From the NCBI RefSeq assembly GCF_000020665.1, contig NC_011071.1, positions 1,602,501-1,666,500 on the forward strand: 64,000 bases of DNA, in the 5' to 3' direction. The notes under the pieces are model-generated. The model did no database searches, was not told where the DNA came from, and worked only from the letters and a program-made list of their open reading frames with translations. Both the position numbers and the translations under genes were made by a program. How positions within the stretch are numbered: position 1 is the stretch's first letter; each line of letters starts with the position of its first letter. The DNA comes from Stenotrophomonas maltophilia R551-3 (GTDB lineage Bacteria > Pseudomonadota > Gammaproteobacteria > Xanthomonadales > Xanthomonadaceae). Of the stretch, positions 15,700 through 25,276 are shown in pieces.

Positions 15700-17322
15700 A
15701 TGCACCGGTATATCGTCTACCTGCTCGCCATCCTGATGTTCCCGATCTGCCTGTGGCTGGCCGTGATATGGCCGGCCTGGTACTGGGGCGTCGGCCTGAC
15801 TGCCGCGATGGTGGCGCTGGGGACCTGGGACCTGCTGCAGAAGCGCAGCACGCTGCGCCGCAATTATCCGGTGATGGCGCACTTCCGCTACGGCCTGGAA
15901 TCGATCGGCCCGGAGATCCGCCAGTACTTCGTGCAGAGCGACCTGGAGGACGTGCCGTTCTCGCGGCAGCAGCGCGCGCTGATCTACCAGCGCGCCAAGA
16001 ACGAAATGGACACGGTGCCGTTCGGTACCCTGCGCAGTACGTACGCTGTGGACTACGAGTGGATCAACCATTCGCTGGCGCCGACCGCCATCGCCAAGCA
16101 TGACTTCCGCGTGCTGATCGGTGCCAGCTGCGCCAAGCCCTATTCGGCCAGCGTGTTCAATATCTCGGCAATGAGCTTTGGCTCGCTGTCGGCCAATGCG
16201 ATCCGTGCGCTGAACGAAGGCGCGCGCCGCGGCGGCTTCTACCACGACACCGGCGAAGGCTCGATTTCACCCTATCACCGCGAAATGGGGGGTGACCTGG
16301 TGTGGGAGATCGGCTCGGGCTACTTCGGTTGCCGCGACGAGAAGGGCGGTTTCAGCGAAGAGCGCTTCGTTGCCAACGCCACCCATGACCAGGTCAAGAT
16401 GATCGAGATCAAGCTGTCGCAGGGTGCCAAGCCCGGCCACGGCGGCGTGCTGCCGGCGCCGAAGGTGACCGCCGAGATTTCGGTGACCCGTGGCGTCCCG
16501 ATGGGCGTGGATTGCGTGTCGCCGTCGCGTCACTCGGCATTCTCCACGCCGGTCGAGCTGCTGCAGTTCGTCGCCCGCCTGCGCGAGTTGTCAGGCGGAA
16601 AGCCGGTCGGCTTCAAGCTGGCCATTGGCCATCCGTGGGAGTGGTTCGGCATCGCCAAGGCGATGCAGGAGACCGGCCTGCTGCCGGACTTCATCGTGGT
16701 CGATGGTGCCGAGGGTGGTACCGGCGCAGCCCCGGCCGAGTTCGTCGACCATGTCGGCGTGCCGATGCATGAAGCCCTTTTGCTGGTGCACAACACTCTG
16801 GTCGGTCTGGACCTGCGTGACCGCATCCGCATCGGCGCGGCGGGAAAGATCACCAGTGCCTTCGACATCGCGCGCACCATCGCGCTCGGGGCCGACTGGT
16901 GCAATGCCGGCCGTGGCTTCATGTTCGCGCTGGGCTGCATCCAGTCGCTGAGCTGCCACACCGACAAGTGCCCGACCGGCATCGCCACGCAGGACCCGGC
17001 ACGCTGGAAGCACCTTGATGCGCCGGACAAGGCAACGCGTGTGTACAGCTACCACGAGCACACACTGCACGCCTTGAAGGAGCTGCTCTGCGCTGCTGGC
17101 TTGAATGACCCGGCGGAGCTGGGCCCGGAGCACATCCTGCGTCGTGTTTCGCCCGTTGAGATCCGTTCGCTGGCGTCACTGTACCGTTATCTGGAACCGG
17201 GCGAGCTGCTGCACAAGGTGCCGGACCACGCGGTGTTCCATGCGTTCTGGGCCGATGCACGCAGCGACTCGTTCCAGCCACCGCCGAAGATCCAGGCGTT
17301 GCGCGCCAGCAAATCGCGATGA
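15700..17322 (+). CDS. FMN-binding glutamate synthase family membrane protein
   Basis: A 540-residue protein. Two N-terminal membrane helices (about residues 3-22 and 26-44) precede a glutamate-synthase-like TIM barrel with FMN-binding ISAMSFGSLSANAI, GSISPYHREMGGDLVWEIG and VDGAEGGTGAAP, and a CHTDKCPTGIA region near the C-terminus. There is no glutaminase domain, so it is not a full glutamate synthase. Substrate is unknown. A GAGG site precedes ATG 15700. Confidence 0.85.
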   Translation: MHRYIVYLLAILMFPICLWLAVIWPAWYWGVGLTAAMVALGTWDLLQKRSTLRRNYPVMAHFRYGLESIGPEIRQYFVQSDLEDVPFSRQQRALIYQRAKNEMDTVPFGTLRSTYAVDYEWINHSLAPTAIAKHDFRVLIGASCAKPYSASVFNISAMSFGSLSANAIRALNEGARRGGFYHDTGEGSISPYHREMGGDLVWEIGSGYFGCRDEKGGFSEERFVANATHDQVKMIEIKLSQGAKPGHGGVLPAPKVTAEISVTRGVPMGVDCVSPSRHSAFSTPVELLQFVARLRELSGGKPVGFKLAIGHPWEWFGIAKAMQETGLLPDFIVVDGAEGGTGAAPAEFVDHVGVPMHEALLLVHNTLVGLDLRDRIRIGAAGKITSAFDIARTIALGADWCNAGRGFMFALGCIQSLSCHTDKCPTGIATQDPARWKHLDAPDKATRVYSYHEHTLHALKELLCAAGLNDPAELGPEHILRRVSPVEIRSLASLYRYLEPGELLHKVPDHAVFHAFWADARSDSFQPPPKIQALRASKSR

Positions 17323-17329
17323 CGCTTCT

Positions 17330-17414
17330 GTAGAGTCGAGTCTTGCTCGACTGCCTTTCAATCAGGCATCGCGACGTTGGAACGAAGAACAGCCGAGCAT
17401 GGGCTCGGCGCTAC
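17330..17414. repeat. SMAG-type GTAG palindrome pair
   Basis: Two facing stem-loops: GTAGAGTCGAGtcttgCTCGACTGC and, after about 35 bp, GCCGAGCATGGGCTCGGCGCTAC. The GTAG foot at one stem and CTAC at the other form the inverted dimer typical of S. maltophilia GTAG repeats. It lies between two same-strand genes and may terminate or process mRNA. Confidence 0.8.
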
Positions 17415-17425
17415 AAGGAGGCGTC

Positions 17426-17887
17426 ATGCAGTTCAGGACCGGCACCATGGCCGACGTGGCCACGTTGTGGGCGCTGCGTACGCGCTGCGTGCGCGAAACC
17501 TGCAGTAGCCACTACCCGCCGGAGGTGATCGCCCCCTGGTCGGCTTCACCGCCGCCGGTGCAGTACGCGCGGTTGCTGGGGCAGGGCGGTTGCGTGGTGG
17601 CTGAGGACACGCAGGGAGACCTGCTGGGCTTCGGCGTGTTTGATCTAGAGGCCAACGAAGTGGATGCGTTGTTCGTCGACCCGGATCAGGGCGGCAGGGG
17701 CATCGGCCAGGCCCTGATGCAGCGCCTGTTGGCGATGGCCGACCAGGAGCGCGAGGTCGTGCTGTCGGCCTCGCTCAATGCCGTACCGTTCTACCAGCGG
17801 CAGGGCTTCATCAGTGTGCGCGAAGAGGCTTACCCGCATCCCAGTGGTGTTTCGCTGGCCTCGGTGAGCATGCGCAGGCCGTGGTGA
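17426..17887 (+). CDS. GNAT-family N-acetyltransferase
   Basis: A 153-residue GNAT-fold protein. The acetyl-CoA site is VDPDQGGRGIGQALMQRL (the Q/RxxGxG/A signature as GGRGIGQAL), followed by ASLNAVPFYQRQGF, the usual family end. Substrate unknown. The AAGGAGG ribosome-binding site abuts the SMAG repeat, whose last bases are 8 nt before it. Confidence 0.85.
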   Translation: MQFRTGTMADVATLWALRTRCVRETCSSHYPPEVIAPWSASPPPVQYARLLGQGGCVVAEDTQGDLLGFGVFDLEANEVDALFVDPDQGGRGIGQALMQRLLAMADQEREVVLSASLNAVPFYQRQGFISVREEAYPHPSGVSLASVSMRRPW

Positions 17888-17894
17888 CCAGTGT

Positions 17895-17986
17895 GTAGAG
17901 CCGAGCTCGCGCTCGGCTGCTTTTGATTCAAGCCGAGCATAGGCTCGGCTCTACAACGCAATGCAGTCGAGCAAGCTCGACTCTAC
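17895..17986. repeat. Cluster of three SMAG-type palindromes
   Basis: GTAGAGCCGAGctcgcGCTCGGCTGC, then AGCCGAGCATAGGCTCGGCTCTAC, then GCAGTCGAGCAAGCTCGACTCTAC. The first two have the GCCGAG stem, the third has TCGAG, so two stem variants adjoin. They fill the gap between a GNAT gene and a convergent flavoprotein gene and may act as a bidirectional terminator. Confidence 0.8.
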
Positions 17987-17996
17987 AGGGCGGGCT

Positions 17997-19244
17997 TCAG
18001 CGCCCGGTCAACCACCCGATCACGCCTTCCGCTGCACGCAGGCCACTGGCGTAGCACGCAGTCAGCAGGTAGCCACCCGTCGGCGCCTCCCAGTCCAGCA
18101 TTTCGCCGGCACAGAACACGCCGGGCACTGCCCGCAGCATCAAGCCCTCATCCATCGCATCCAGGCGCACGCCACCGGCGGTGCTGATCACTTCGGCCAT
18201 CGGCCGCGGGCGCAGCAGCCGCAGCGGCAGACGCTTGAGCGTGGCAACCACGGCGGTCAGATCGTTGCCCGCTTCCTTGCCGAGGAGCTCGAACACCAGC
18301 GCGGCCTTCACCGCATCCAGACCGGCCTGACGGCGCAGGTGTTCGCCGAAACTGCGACCCTTGCGCGGGCGCGACAGGTCGGCCAGCAGGCGTGCCTCGT
18401 CGCGTCCCGGCACAAGGTCCAGCCACAGCATGGCGTGGCCATCGCGGTTGATGGTCTCGCGCAGATCAGCCGCCAACGCGTAGACCAGGCTGCCTTCGAT
18501 GCCGTACTCGCTGGCCACGCATTCGCCCTGCAGCGACCGCGGCTGGCCGGCCAGGTCGATCCAGTGCGCAACGACCGGCTTCAGCGGCGCGCCGGCGTTG
18601 CGCTGGGCAAAGAACGGCGTCCAGTCGACGTCGAAGCCGCAGTTGGCTGACTGCAGCGGCGCAATCTCCACACCCTGTGCCTGCAATGGTGTGACCCAGG
18701 CGCCGTCACTGCCGAGCTGTGGCCAGCTGCCACCACCGACGGCCAGCACGGTGGCATCGGCGTGGACCGCGATCTCACCCTCTTCTGTGGTGAAGCGCAG
18801 GGCGCCGTCGTCACTCCAGCCGATCCAGCGATGGTTGGCATGCAGGCGCACGCCCTGTTCCTTCAATCGGCGTACCCAGCCGCGCAGCAGCGGTGCCGCC
18901 TTGCGGTCGACCGGGAACACGCGCCCGGAGCTGCCGACGTAGGTTTCCACGCCGAAATCGGCGGCCCAATCGCGCAGCGCCTGCGCATCGAAGCTGTCCA
19001 GCCATCGACCGACCGCGGCCGCCTGCTCGCGGTAGCGGCTGTCGAACAACGGGCGCGGCTCGGAGTGGGTGAGGTTGAGCCCACCCTTGCCGGCGATCAG
19101 GAACTTGCGGCCGGGCGAACCCTTGGCCTCGTACAGGTCGACCTGCAGCCCGGCCGCGCGCAGGCGCTCGGCGGCGAACAGGCCGGCCGGACCACCGCCG
19201 ACGACGGCGACCCGGGGTGGCATTGCGGTATTACGGTTTGACAT
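17997..19244 (-). CDS. HI0933-like NAD(P)/FAD-dependent flavoprotein
   Basis: A 415-residue FAD protein starting MSNRNTAMPPRVAVVGGGPA. The dinucleotide fold is VAVVGGGPAGLFAAERL, followed by GKGGLNLTHS (the family's characteristic segment) and C-terminal GEMLDWEAPTGGYLL. This matches the TIGR03862/HI0933 flavoprotein family, whose reaction is not established. Its start overlaps the 3' end of the FKBP gene by 14 nt, implying co-transcription. Confidence 0.85.
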   Translation of the reverse strand: MSNRNTAMPPRVAVVGGGPAGLFAAERLRAAGLQVDLYEAKGSPGRKFLIAGKGGLNLTHSEPRPLFDSRYREQAAAVGRWLDSFDAQALRDWAADFGVETYVGSSGRVFPVDRKAAPLLRGWVRRLKEQGVRLHANHRWIGWSDDGALRFTTEEGEIAVHADATVLAVGGGSWPQLGSDGAWVTPLQAQGVEIAPLQSANCGFDVDWTPFFAQRNAGAPLKPVVAHWIDLAGQPRSLQGECVASEYGIEGSLVYALAADLRETINRDGHAMLWLDLVPGRDEARLLADLSRPRKGRSFGEHLRRQAGLDAVKAALVFELLGKEAGNDLTAVVATLKRLPLRLLRPRPMAEVISTAGGVRLDAMDEGLMLRAVPGVFCAGEMLDWEAPTGGYLLTACYASGLRAAEGVIGWLTGR

Positions 19245-19665
19245 CGAGCAGCTCGACATCGAACACCAGCGACGAGCCAGCCGGGATCGGGCCGACGCGA
19301 CGGTCGCCGTAGCCGTAGTCCGGCGGAATCATCAGGGTGCGCTTGCCACCGACCTTCATGCCGGCCACGCCCTCATCCCAGCCGCGGATGACCTGGCCGG
19401 CGCCGAGCGCGAAGGTGAACGGTTCGCCACGGCTGACCGAGCTGTCGAAGGTTTTGCCGTGCTTGGTTTCGGTGCGGTTGTCGTAGATCCAGCCGGTGTA
19501 GTGCACGGTGACCTTGTTGCCGGCAACGGCTTCGGTGCCGGTGCCCGGGACGGTATCGATGCGCTCGAAGGTGGTCAGGGTGCCACCCGGCGGTGGGCCG
19601 GACGGTTCTGTCGAGCAGCCAACGGCGGCGAGGGACAGCAGCAGGGGAAGCAGCAGGCGGCGCAT
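19231..19665 (-). CDS. FKBP-type peptidyl-prolyl isomerase lipoprotein
   Basis: A 144-residue protein with lipoprotein signal (LLLSLAAVGC, Cys at the lipobox). The FKBP domain covers residues about 40-140: VTVHYTGWIYDN, FDSSVSRGEPFTFALGAGQV, GWDEGVAGMKVGGKRTLMIP and YGYG. It likely assists folding of periplasmic proteins at the membrane. The start is ATG 19665 with the signal peptide directly after. Confidence 0.9.
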   Translation of the reverse strand: MRRLLLPLLLSLAAVGCSTEPSGPPPGGTLTTFERIDTVPGTGTEAVAGNKVTVHYTGWIYDNRTETKHGKTFDSSVSRGEPFTFALGAGQVIRGWDEGVAGMKVGGKRTLMIPPDYGYGDRRVGPIPAGSSLVFDVELLDVKP

Positions 19666-19735
19666 CGGGCGTCTCCGGAAGGGCGCAGGGCGAGGGCGGC
19701 AAGGGTAGCGCATCGGCGCCGGGTATCATGGGGGC

Positions 19736-20101
19736 ATGGCAAAACTCCTGCTCAATCTGCGCAATGTCGGCAACGACGAATATGCCGATGTCTGCACGCT
19801 GCTCGACCAGCACGGCATCGCCTGGTATCGCACCGAACCCAGCCCGTGGGGCATCTCCAACGGTGGCCTGTGGCTGCGCGAGGACGCCGATCATCCGCGC
19901 GCCAAGGCGCTGATGGCCGAGTACCAGGCCGAACGCGGGCCGCGCATCCGTGCCGAGCGCGAGCAGGCCCTGCGCGATGGCACCGCCGAGACTTTCGGCA
20001 GCCTGCTGCGGCGGCGGCCTGTGTACGTGGTGCTGGTGCTGCTGGCGATGGCCGGTGCGGCGGCGCTGGTGCTGCTGCCGTTCGTGCTGTTGCGGGGGTA
20101 A
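19736..20101 (+). CDS. DUF6164-family small membrane protein
   Basis: A 121-residue protein. The soluble N-terminal part (MAKLLLNLRNVGNDEYADVC and the WGISNGGLWL segment) resembles a small ferredoxin-like signal-transduction domain (DUF6164). A single hydrophobic helix ends the protein at residues about 96-118. Function unknown. Directly after its stop begins the modular structured repeat A. Confidence 0.75.
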   Translation: MAKLLLNLRNVGNDEYADVCTLLDQHGIAWYRTEPSPWGISNGGLWLREDADHPRAKALMAEYQAERGPRIRAEREQALRDGTAETFGSLLRRRPVYVVLVLLAMAGAAALVLLPFVLLRG

Positions 20102-20113
20102 GGGGGGCTTCTG

Positions 20114-20316
<203 letters not shown>

Positions 20317-20327
20317 GGGTGCCTGCC

Positions 20328-20366
20328 GGGGTCGGATCCCTCTGCTGCGCAGAGGGCTCTGACCCC
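20328..20366. repeat. GGGTCAGA-class hairpin, copy 1
   Basis: GGGGTCGGATCCCTCTGC-TGC-GCAGAGGGCTCTGACCCC in pieces: an outer GGGTC/GACCC foot and a strong inner CCCTCTGC/GCAGAGGG stem. Three more copies with other inner stems occur at 27159, 29806 and 49354. It separates element A from trhO. Confidence 0.65.
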
Positions 20367-20406
20367 TGAATCTGATTCTGGGGTGGTCTGGCGCTAAAAT
20401 GGCAGG

Positions 20407-21174
20407 ATGATCGCCAATACCGCTGCCTACCATTTCGCCGTCATCGACGCCCCCCAGGCCTTGTGCGACCAGTTGCTGGCGCGCGCCGAGGCGGCGCAGC
20501 TGCGTGGCACGATCCTGGTGGCGGGCGAGGGGCTGAACCTGTTCCTGGCCGGTGCGCCGGAGGCGGTCGAAAGTTTCTATGCGGTGCTGCGTACCGATGC
20601 GCGCTTTGCCGATATGCGGGTCAAGACCAGTTTCAGCGAGCACCAGCCGTTCGTGCGGCTGAAGGCCAAGGTGAAGGACGAGATCATCAGCTTCCGTCGC
20701 GATGACGGCCAGCCGCTGGATTACCCGCGCGCACCTGCGGTCGACCCGGCCACCGTGCAGCGCTGGTTGCGCCAGGGTCATGACGACGCCGGTAAGCCGG
20801 TGGTGATGCTCGATACGCGCAATCTGCAGGAAGTGGAGTACGGCACCTTCAAGGATGCGCTGGTCTTGCCGATCCACAAGTTCACCGACCTGCCCGAGGC
20901 GTTGGCGCCGCACCGCGAAGCGTTGAAGGACAGCACGGTGGTCAGTTTCTGCACCGGCGGCATCCGTTGCGAGAAGGCGGCGCTGTGGATGGTCAACGAC
21001 GGCATGGACAACGTGCTGCAGCTCGACGGCGGCATCCTCGGCTATTTCGAGGAGGTGGGGGGCGAAGGCTATGAAGGCCGCTGCTTCGTGTTTGATGAGC
21101 GCGTGGCGCTGGATGCCGGACTGAAGCCAATGGTCGACCAGCCGCTGCCGGAGCCGCGCCCCAGCGCGTTCTGA
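20407..21174 (+). CDS. trhO: Rhodanese-type tRNA uridine-34 hydroxylase TrhO
   Basis: A 255-residue protein. An N-terminal acylphosphatase-like domain (residues about 1-100) is followed by a rhodanese domain with the active-site loop CTGGIRCEKA (Cys182, Cys188) and a DTRN motif. TrhO uses O2 to make 5-hydroxyuridine at the wobble position of tRNAs. This is the short form without the C-terminal extension. It stands alone. Confidence 0.9.
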   Translation: MIANTAAYHFAVIDAPQALCDQLLARAEAAQLRGTILVAGEGLNLFLAGAPEAVESFYAVLRTDARFADMRVKTSFSEHQPFVRLKAKVKDEIISFRRDDGQPLDYPRAPAVDPATVQRWLRQGHDDAGKPVVMLDTRNLQEVEYGTFKDALVLPIHKFTDLPEALAPHREALKDSTVVSFCTGGIRCEKAALWMVNDGMDNVLQLDGGILGYFEEVGGEGYEGRCFVFDERVALDAGLKPMVDQPLPEPRPSAF

Positions 21175-21184
21175 CGCTTCCTTG

Positions 21185-21246
21185 GTAGAGCCGGCCGCTG
21201 GCCGGCTGCAAGGGCTCTCCGTCTGCCGGCCAGCGGCCGGCACTAC
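21185..21246. repeat. SMAG-type palindrome pair
   Basis: GTAGAGCCGGCCGCTGGCCGGCTGC and the inverted partner TGCCGGCCAGCGGCCGGCACTAC, separated by about 14 bp. It lies 10 bp after trhO. Confidence 0.8.
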
Positions 21247-21364
21247 CCAATACGCATGGCACCCCGGGCCATGCCCGGCGGCCCTGAACCCGCCCCACGG
21301 GAATCAGCATCCCGCTACCGTCACTGGCCGCCGCGCCTGACCGACCCCATGCATGGGGAATCCT

Positions 21365-22378
21365 GTGACGGAAAACCGCCTGATGATTCCATTGTCGATT
21401 CTCGACCTGGCCCCGGTCTGCGAGGGCAGTGACACCACCGCCGCCTTCGCCAACATGCTGGAGCTGGCCCAGCATGCCGATGCGCTGGGCTACCGCCGCT
21501 ACTGGCTGGCCGAACACCACAACATGCCCGGCATCGCCAGCGCCGCCACCGCGGTGCTGATCGGCCATGTCGCCGGTGGAACAAAGCGCATCCGCGTCGG
21601 TGCTGGCGGCATCATGCTACCCAATCATGCGCCGCTGCAGGTGGCCGAGCAGTTCGGCACGCTCGCCTCGTTGTATCCGGACCGCATCGATCTCGGCCTG
21701 GGCCGTGCGCCGGGCACCGATCAGCCGACCGCGCGTGCATTGCGCCGCTACTTCGACAGCGCTGACCAGTTCCCACAGGACGTGCGCGAGCTGCTGCACT
21801 ACTTCGAGCCGGTGCAGCCCGGGCAGGCGGTGCAGGCCGTTCCGGGTGGTGGCCTGCGGGTGCCGACCTGGATCCTCGGTTCCAGCCTGTTCGGTGCGCG
21901 CATGGCCGCGTCGATGGGTCTGCCATACGCGTTTGCCTCGCACTTCGCACCGGATGTGATGGACGAAGCGCTGGCGGTGTACCGCCGCGAATTCCGCCCC
22001 TCGGGCACGCTGAAGCAGCCGCACGCGATGCTGGCCCTGAACGTCGTTGCCAGCGACAGCGAAGCCGAATCGCGGCGCCTGTTCACCAGCCAGCAGCAGA
22101 GTTTCGTGAACCTGCGTCGTGGCCGACCGGGCAAGATTCCGGCACCCATCGACGACATCGAGTCCTTCTGGGAGCCGCACGAAAAAGTGGGCGTGGAGCG
22201 GGCACTGGCCTGCACCGTGCTGGGGGATCCGCAGCAGGTGGCGGAAGGCATCGCCGCGTTTGTCGAGCGCCACAAGCCGGACGAGCTGATGCTCACCGCC
22301 AACCTGTATGACCACCGTGCGCGCCTGCGCTCGTTCGAACTGGCGATGCAGGCCTGGCACGCCCGCCACGCGGGCTGA
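21365..22378 (+). CDS. LLM-class flavin-dependent oxidoreductase
   Basis: A 337-residue protein in the bacterial luciferase-like (LLM) family: [14 protein letters not shown] near the start, [30 protein letters not shown] and [14 protein letters not shown], which bind FMN and the phosphate. The luxAB-like short subfamily often oxidises unknown substrates. The GTG at 21365 follows GGGGA; an in-frame ATG at 21353 lacks a ribosome-binding site. Confidence 0.86.
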   Translation: MTENRLMIPLSILDLAPVCEGSDTTAAFANMLELAQHADALGYRRYWLAEHHNMPGIASAATAVLIGHVAGGTKRIRVGAGGIMLPNHAPLQVAEQFGTLASLYPDRIDLGLGRAPGTDQPTARALRRYFDSADQFPQDVRELLHYFEPVQPGQAVQAVPGGGLRVPTWILGSSLFGARMAASMGLPYAFASHFAPDVMDEALAVYRREFRPSGTLKQPHAMLALNVVASDSEAESRRLFTSQQQSFVNLRRGRPGKIPAPIDDIESFWEPHEKVGVERALACTVLGDPQQVAEGIAAFVERHKPDELMLTANLYDHRARLRSFELAMQAWHARHAG

Positions 22379-22446
22379 ACAATTGCGTCACGGCCCATTG
22401 CGGCCGAACCGCGTCTGATGGGGGCTCATATCGAAGGAGCCCCCAC

Positions 22447-22944
22447 ATGGCCGACACCCGCGCCGAACACATTGCCCAACTGGCAGAACTGATCAAGGAC
22501 GTGGAGGTGGCGATGTTCACCACCACCGGCGTCGACGGCCGCCTCTACAGCCGGCCGCTGGCCACCCAGCAGGTCACCTTCGACGGTGATCTGTGGTTCG
22601 TCATCACTGCCGACAGCCCGAAGGTGGCCGAGATTGCGCTCGACCCGCGCGTCAACGTGGCCTATGCCTCGCCATCGAAGAACACCTATGTGTCGGTGGC
22701 CGGGCGCGCGCGCGTGGTTGATGATCGCGCGAAGATCGAGGAACTGTGGTCGCCAGCGATGAAGCTGTTCTTCCCCGGTGGCAAGGATGATCCCAACCTG
22801 CGCCTGATCCATGTGCGTGCCGATTCGGCCGAGTACTGGGATGGCCCGGGTACGTTGCTGGGCAAGGCGTTGACGTTCGTGTTGTCGGCAGTGCAGGACG
22901 AGCCCGGGCAGTTGGCCGACAACGGATTCATTGACCTTCGGTGA
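22447..22944 (+). CDS. Pyridoxamine 5'-phosphate oxidase family protein (general stress protein 26-like)
   Basis: A 165-residue split-barrel protein with VEVAMFTTTGVDGRLYSRPL, typical of the general stress protein 26 branch, and a C-terminal GKALTFVLSAVQ. It probably binds FMN or FAD. GAAGGAG lies before the ATG. Role in stress is by family only. Confidence 0.85.
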   Translation: MADTRAEHIAQLAELIKDVEVAMFTTTGVDGRLYSRPLATQQVTFDGDLWFVITADSPKVAEIALDPRVNVAYASPSKNTYVSVAGRARVVDDRAKIEELWSPAMKLFFPGGKDDPNLRLIHVRADSAEYWDGPGTLLGKALTFVLSAVQDEPGQLADNGFIDLR

Positions 22945-22953
22945 TGGCAGTAA

Positions 22954-23021
22954 CCCGCCGGGCATGGCCCGGCGCTACCGGGCGTGGCTCGTGGGGGTAG
23001 CGCCGGGCCATGCCCGGCGAG
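22954..23021. repeat. SMAG-type palindrome pair
   Basis: CCGCCGGGCATGGCCCGGCGCTAC and GTAGCGCCGGGCCATGCCCGGCGAGC, divergent arms with GTAG inside, between convergent genes. Confidence 0.8.
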
Positions 23022-23036
23022 CGCAGCGGCGCGCGC

Positions 23037-23696
23037 TCAGAACCAGCGCTGGAACAACTCCACCGTATAGCCCACCAGCTGCCCCGAACTGAAACCGAAG
23101 AAGGCGATCGCCGCCAATGCCGCGATCCAGTTGAACAGCATCAGTGCGCCATCGCGTTCCAGCAGCGCCAGCGCGAACAGCAGCAGCTGGAAGCCGAACA
23201 GGAAGTTGGTGAAGGGGATCGGCAACGACAGCAGCAGGCCCAGCAACACCAGCAGCATGCCGCTGAAGGCGTGCGCCGGCAGCGGTGTCAGCAGCTGCGG
23301 CAGGCGCGGTTTCAGCATCTTGTCCAGGCGCCGCAGCGGGCGATCGATGCGGTCCAGGAAACGGTGCATGGTGCCGCGCTTGGGCCCGCGACGGGCGATG
23401 AAGCCGGGCAGCCACGGTCGGCGCAGGCAGAACAGCATCTGCAGGCCGATCAGGATCACCAGCGGGCCGCTGACCGCGCCGCCCATGCCCGGGATCGGGA
23501 TGAACGACGGCAGGATCGCCACGAACAGGAACACGCCGAACGCGCTTTGCTGCAGGTTGCACAGGATCTGGCCGAGCGGCATGTGCTCGGCCGGGTCGCC
23601 GGAGGCGAACATCTCCAGCAGGGTGCGGATGCCCTCGTTGCGGTAGGCCGGGCGCTCAGGGCCCGGTCCCTGGCCGGCCTCAGGCGGTGAGCTCAT
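23037..23696 (-). CDS. ExoD-family exopolysaccharide-associated membrane protein
   Basis: A 219-residue protein starting MSSPPEAGQGPGPERPAYRN. The ExoD family is recognised from ILPSFIPIPGMGGAVSGPLV and FLDRIDRPLRRLDK, with four to five membrane helices. ExoD proteins are linked to exopolysaccharide production; the molecular role is unclear. The start overlaps the upstream CorC/HlyC-like gene by 17 nt, so the two are co-translated. Confidence 0.82.
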   Translation of the reverse strand: MSSPPEAGQGPGPERPAYRNEGIRTLLEMFASGDPAEHMPLGQILCNLQQSAFGVFLFVAILPSFIPIPGMGGAVSGPLVILIGLQMLFCLRRPWLPGFIARRGPKRGTMHRFLDRIDRPLRRLDKMLKPRLPQLLTPLPAHAFSGMLLVLLGLLLSLPIPFTNFLFGFQLLLFALALLERDGALMLFNWIAALAAIAFFGFSSGQLVGYTVELFQRWF

Positions 23697-24999
23697 CGGC
23701 CTGCTCGTCCGACAGCGTGCGCAGCAGCAGCTTGTCCACGCGGGCACCGTCCAGGTCGACCACCTCGAAGCGCCAGCCAGCCCAGTCGAAGTATTCGCCC
23801 GCATGCGGGATGCGGCCGAAGTAGTGGATGCACATGCCGGCCAGGGTGTAGTAGTCGCCATCCTCGGCATCGGGCAGGTCGTTGCTGCCGATCAGCTCGC
23901 GCAGGTCTTCGATCGGCAACGAACCATCCACCAACAGCGAACCATCTTCGCGGGTCACCACCAGCGCATCTTCGTCGGCATTTTCGGTGGCCTGCAGACG
24001 GCCAACCACCGCGCCCATCAGATCGCTGATGGTCACCAGGCCCTGGATCTCGCCGTATTCGTCCACCACCAGCGCCATCGACTGCTGTTCCTCGCGGAAG
24101 ATCTCCAGCAGCTTCATCGCGTGGGTGGATTCAGACACGTAAAGCGGCTCGCGCAGGGTCTGGAACAGCGCGTTGTCACCGCGCGCCATGCGCGTGGCCA
24201 GCGACTTCAGTTCCAGCACACCGACCACGTCCATGTCGTTGTCGCGGTACACCGGGTACCGCGAAAACTCATGCTCGGCCATGATCTCCAGGTTCTTGTC
24301 CAGACCGCCCTGCGTGTCCAGCCAGGCAATCCGGTTGCGCGGGGTCATCAGACTGTCGGCGGTACGATCGCCCAGGCGCATGACGCGGTTCATCATGTCG
24401 CGCTCGTGGGCGTCGATCACGCCGGCCTCGTGGCTTTCGGCCACCAGCATGCGGATCTCTTCTTCAGTTACCGAGGCGACTTCATCCTTGCCCAGGCCGA
24501 ACAGGCGCAGCACCAGCTGGGTGGTCTTGGACAGCAGCCAGACGAAAGGCAGGGCCAGTTTGGCCAGCCAGCTCATCGGCATTGCCACCAGGCTGGCAAT
24601 GGCCTCCGAACGGGTCAGCGCCAGTCGCTTGGGCACCAGTTCGCCGAAGATCAGCGTGATGAAGGTGATCAGGCTGACCGCCAGCGCGGTACCGACATTG
24701 CCGGCGTAGGCAAAGCCGGGCATCAGGCCCTGGATCCAGCCGGCGAAGGCCTCGCCCAGCGCTTCACCGCCGAGGTAGCCGGTCAGCACACCGATCACGG
24801 TGATGCCGATCTGCACGGTGGACAGGAAGCTTTCCGGCTTCTCCGACAGCTCCAGTGCCTTGGCGGCGCGCTTGGAGGTGCCGGCCATCTGCTTCAGGCG
24901 GCTCTTTCGCGAGGTCATGACCGACATCTCGGACATGGCGAAGAAGCCGTTCAACAGAACCAGCGCGAAGACAATCAGGATCATTTCAAACACGGGCAT
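23680..24999 (-). CDS. CorC/HlyC-like (CNNM/DUF21) membrane protein
   Basis: A 439-residue protein. DUF21 membrane domain with four hydrophobic segments (residues about 4-175, including FGELVPKRLALTRSE), a tandem CBS pair (about 215-340, with RNRIAWLDTQ and VDEYGEIQGLVTISDLMG) and a C-terminal CorC_HlyC domain (about 355-435). Such proteins act in Mg/Co efflux or related transport. It precedes the ExoD-like gene in the same operon. Confidence 0.9.
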   Translation of the reverse strand: MPVFEMILIVFALVLLNGFFAMSEMSVMTSRKSRLKQMAGTSKRAAKALELSEKPESFLSTVQIGITVIGVLTGYLGGEALGEAFAGWIQGLMPGFAYAGNVGTALAVSLITFITLIFGELVPKRLALTRSEAIASLVAMPMSWLAKLALPFVWLLSKTTQLVLRLFGLGKDEVASVTEEEIRMLVAESHEAGVIDAHERDMMNRVMRLGDRTADSLMTPRNRIAWLDTQGGLDKNLEIMAEHEFSRYPVYRDNDMDVVGVLELKSLATRMARGDNALFQTLREPLYVSESTHAMKLLEIFREEQQSMALVVDEYGEIQGLVTISDLMGAVVGRLQATENADEDALVVTREDGSLLVDGSLPIEDLRELIGSNDLPDAEDGDYYTLAGMCIHYFGRIPHAGEYFDWAGWRFEVVDLDGARVDKLLLRTLSDEQADELTA

Positions 25000-25276
25000 C
25001 GTCCCCGGTTGGTGGCAGGGAGGGCGGGTGCTTGCGATGGCGGCAGGCGCTCAGGAACCGGGTCCGGCGCGGCGCAGGGGGATAAGGGTCGTCGTCCATA
25101 AGGTGCGCCCGAGGGCGCGCTGGCATCTTAGCAAAGGGCCGTGGCAGGGTGGCAACTGCCTGTTCAGGTTGAGGGTCTCCAGGCCCCGAAAGGAGGCGGG
25201 GATACCCGAGATGGTCATCTAGCCGTCATAATTCCGTCTGGTGCCGTCCTTCCCGCGACGGCTGACAGGTTTCTCA

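Noticed and set aside
13737-15701. Long minus-strand ORF opposite the UDP-sugar dehydrogenase and BLUF genes
   Set aside because: It runs antisense to two genes with clear motifs and shows no signature of its own; GC-rich DNA gives such shadow frames.
23803-25101. 432-residue plus-strand ORF opposite the CorC/HlyC-like gene
   Set aside because: Rich in His and Gln as expected of an antisense frame; the opposite strand encodes a clear DUF21-CBS protein.
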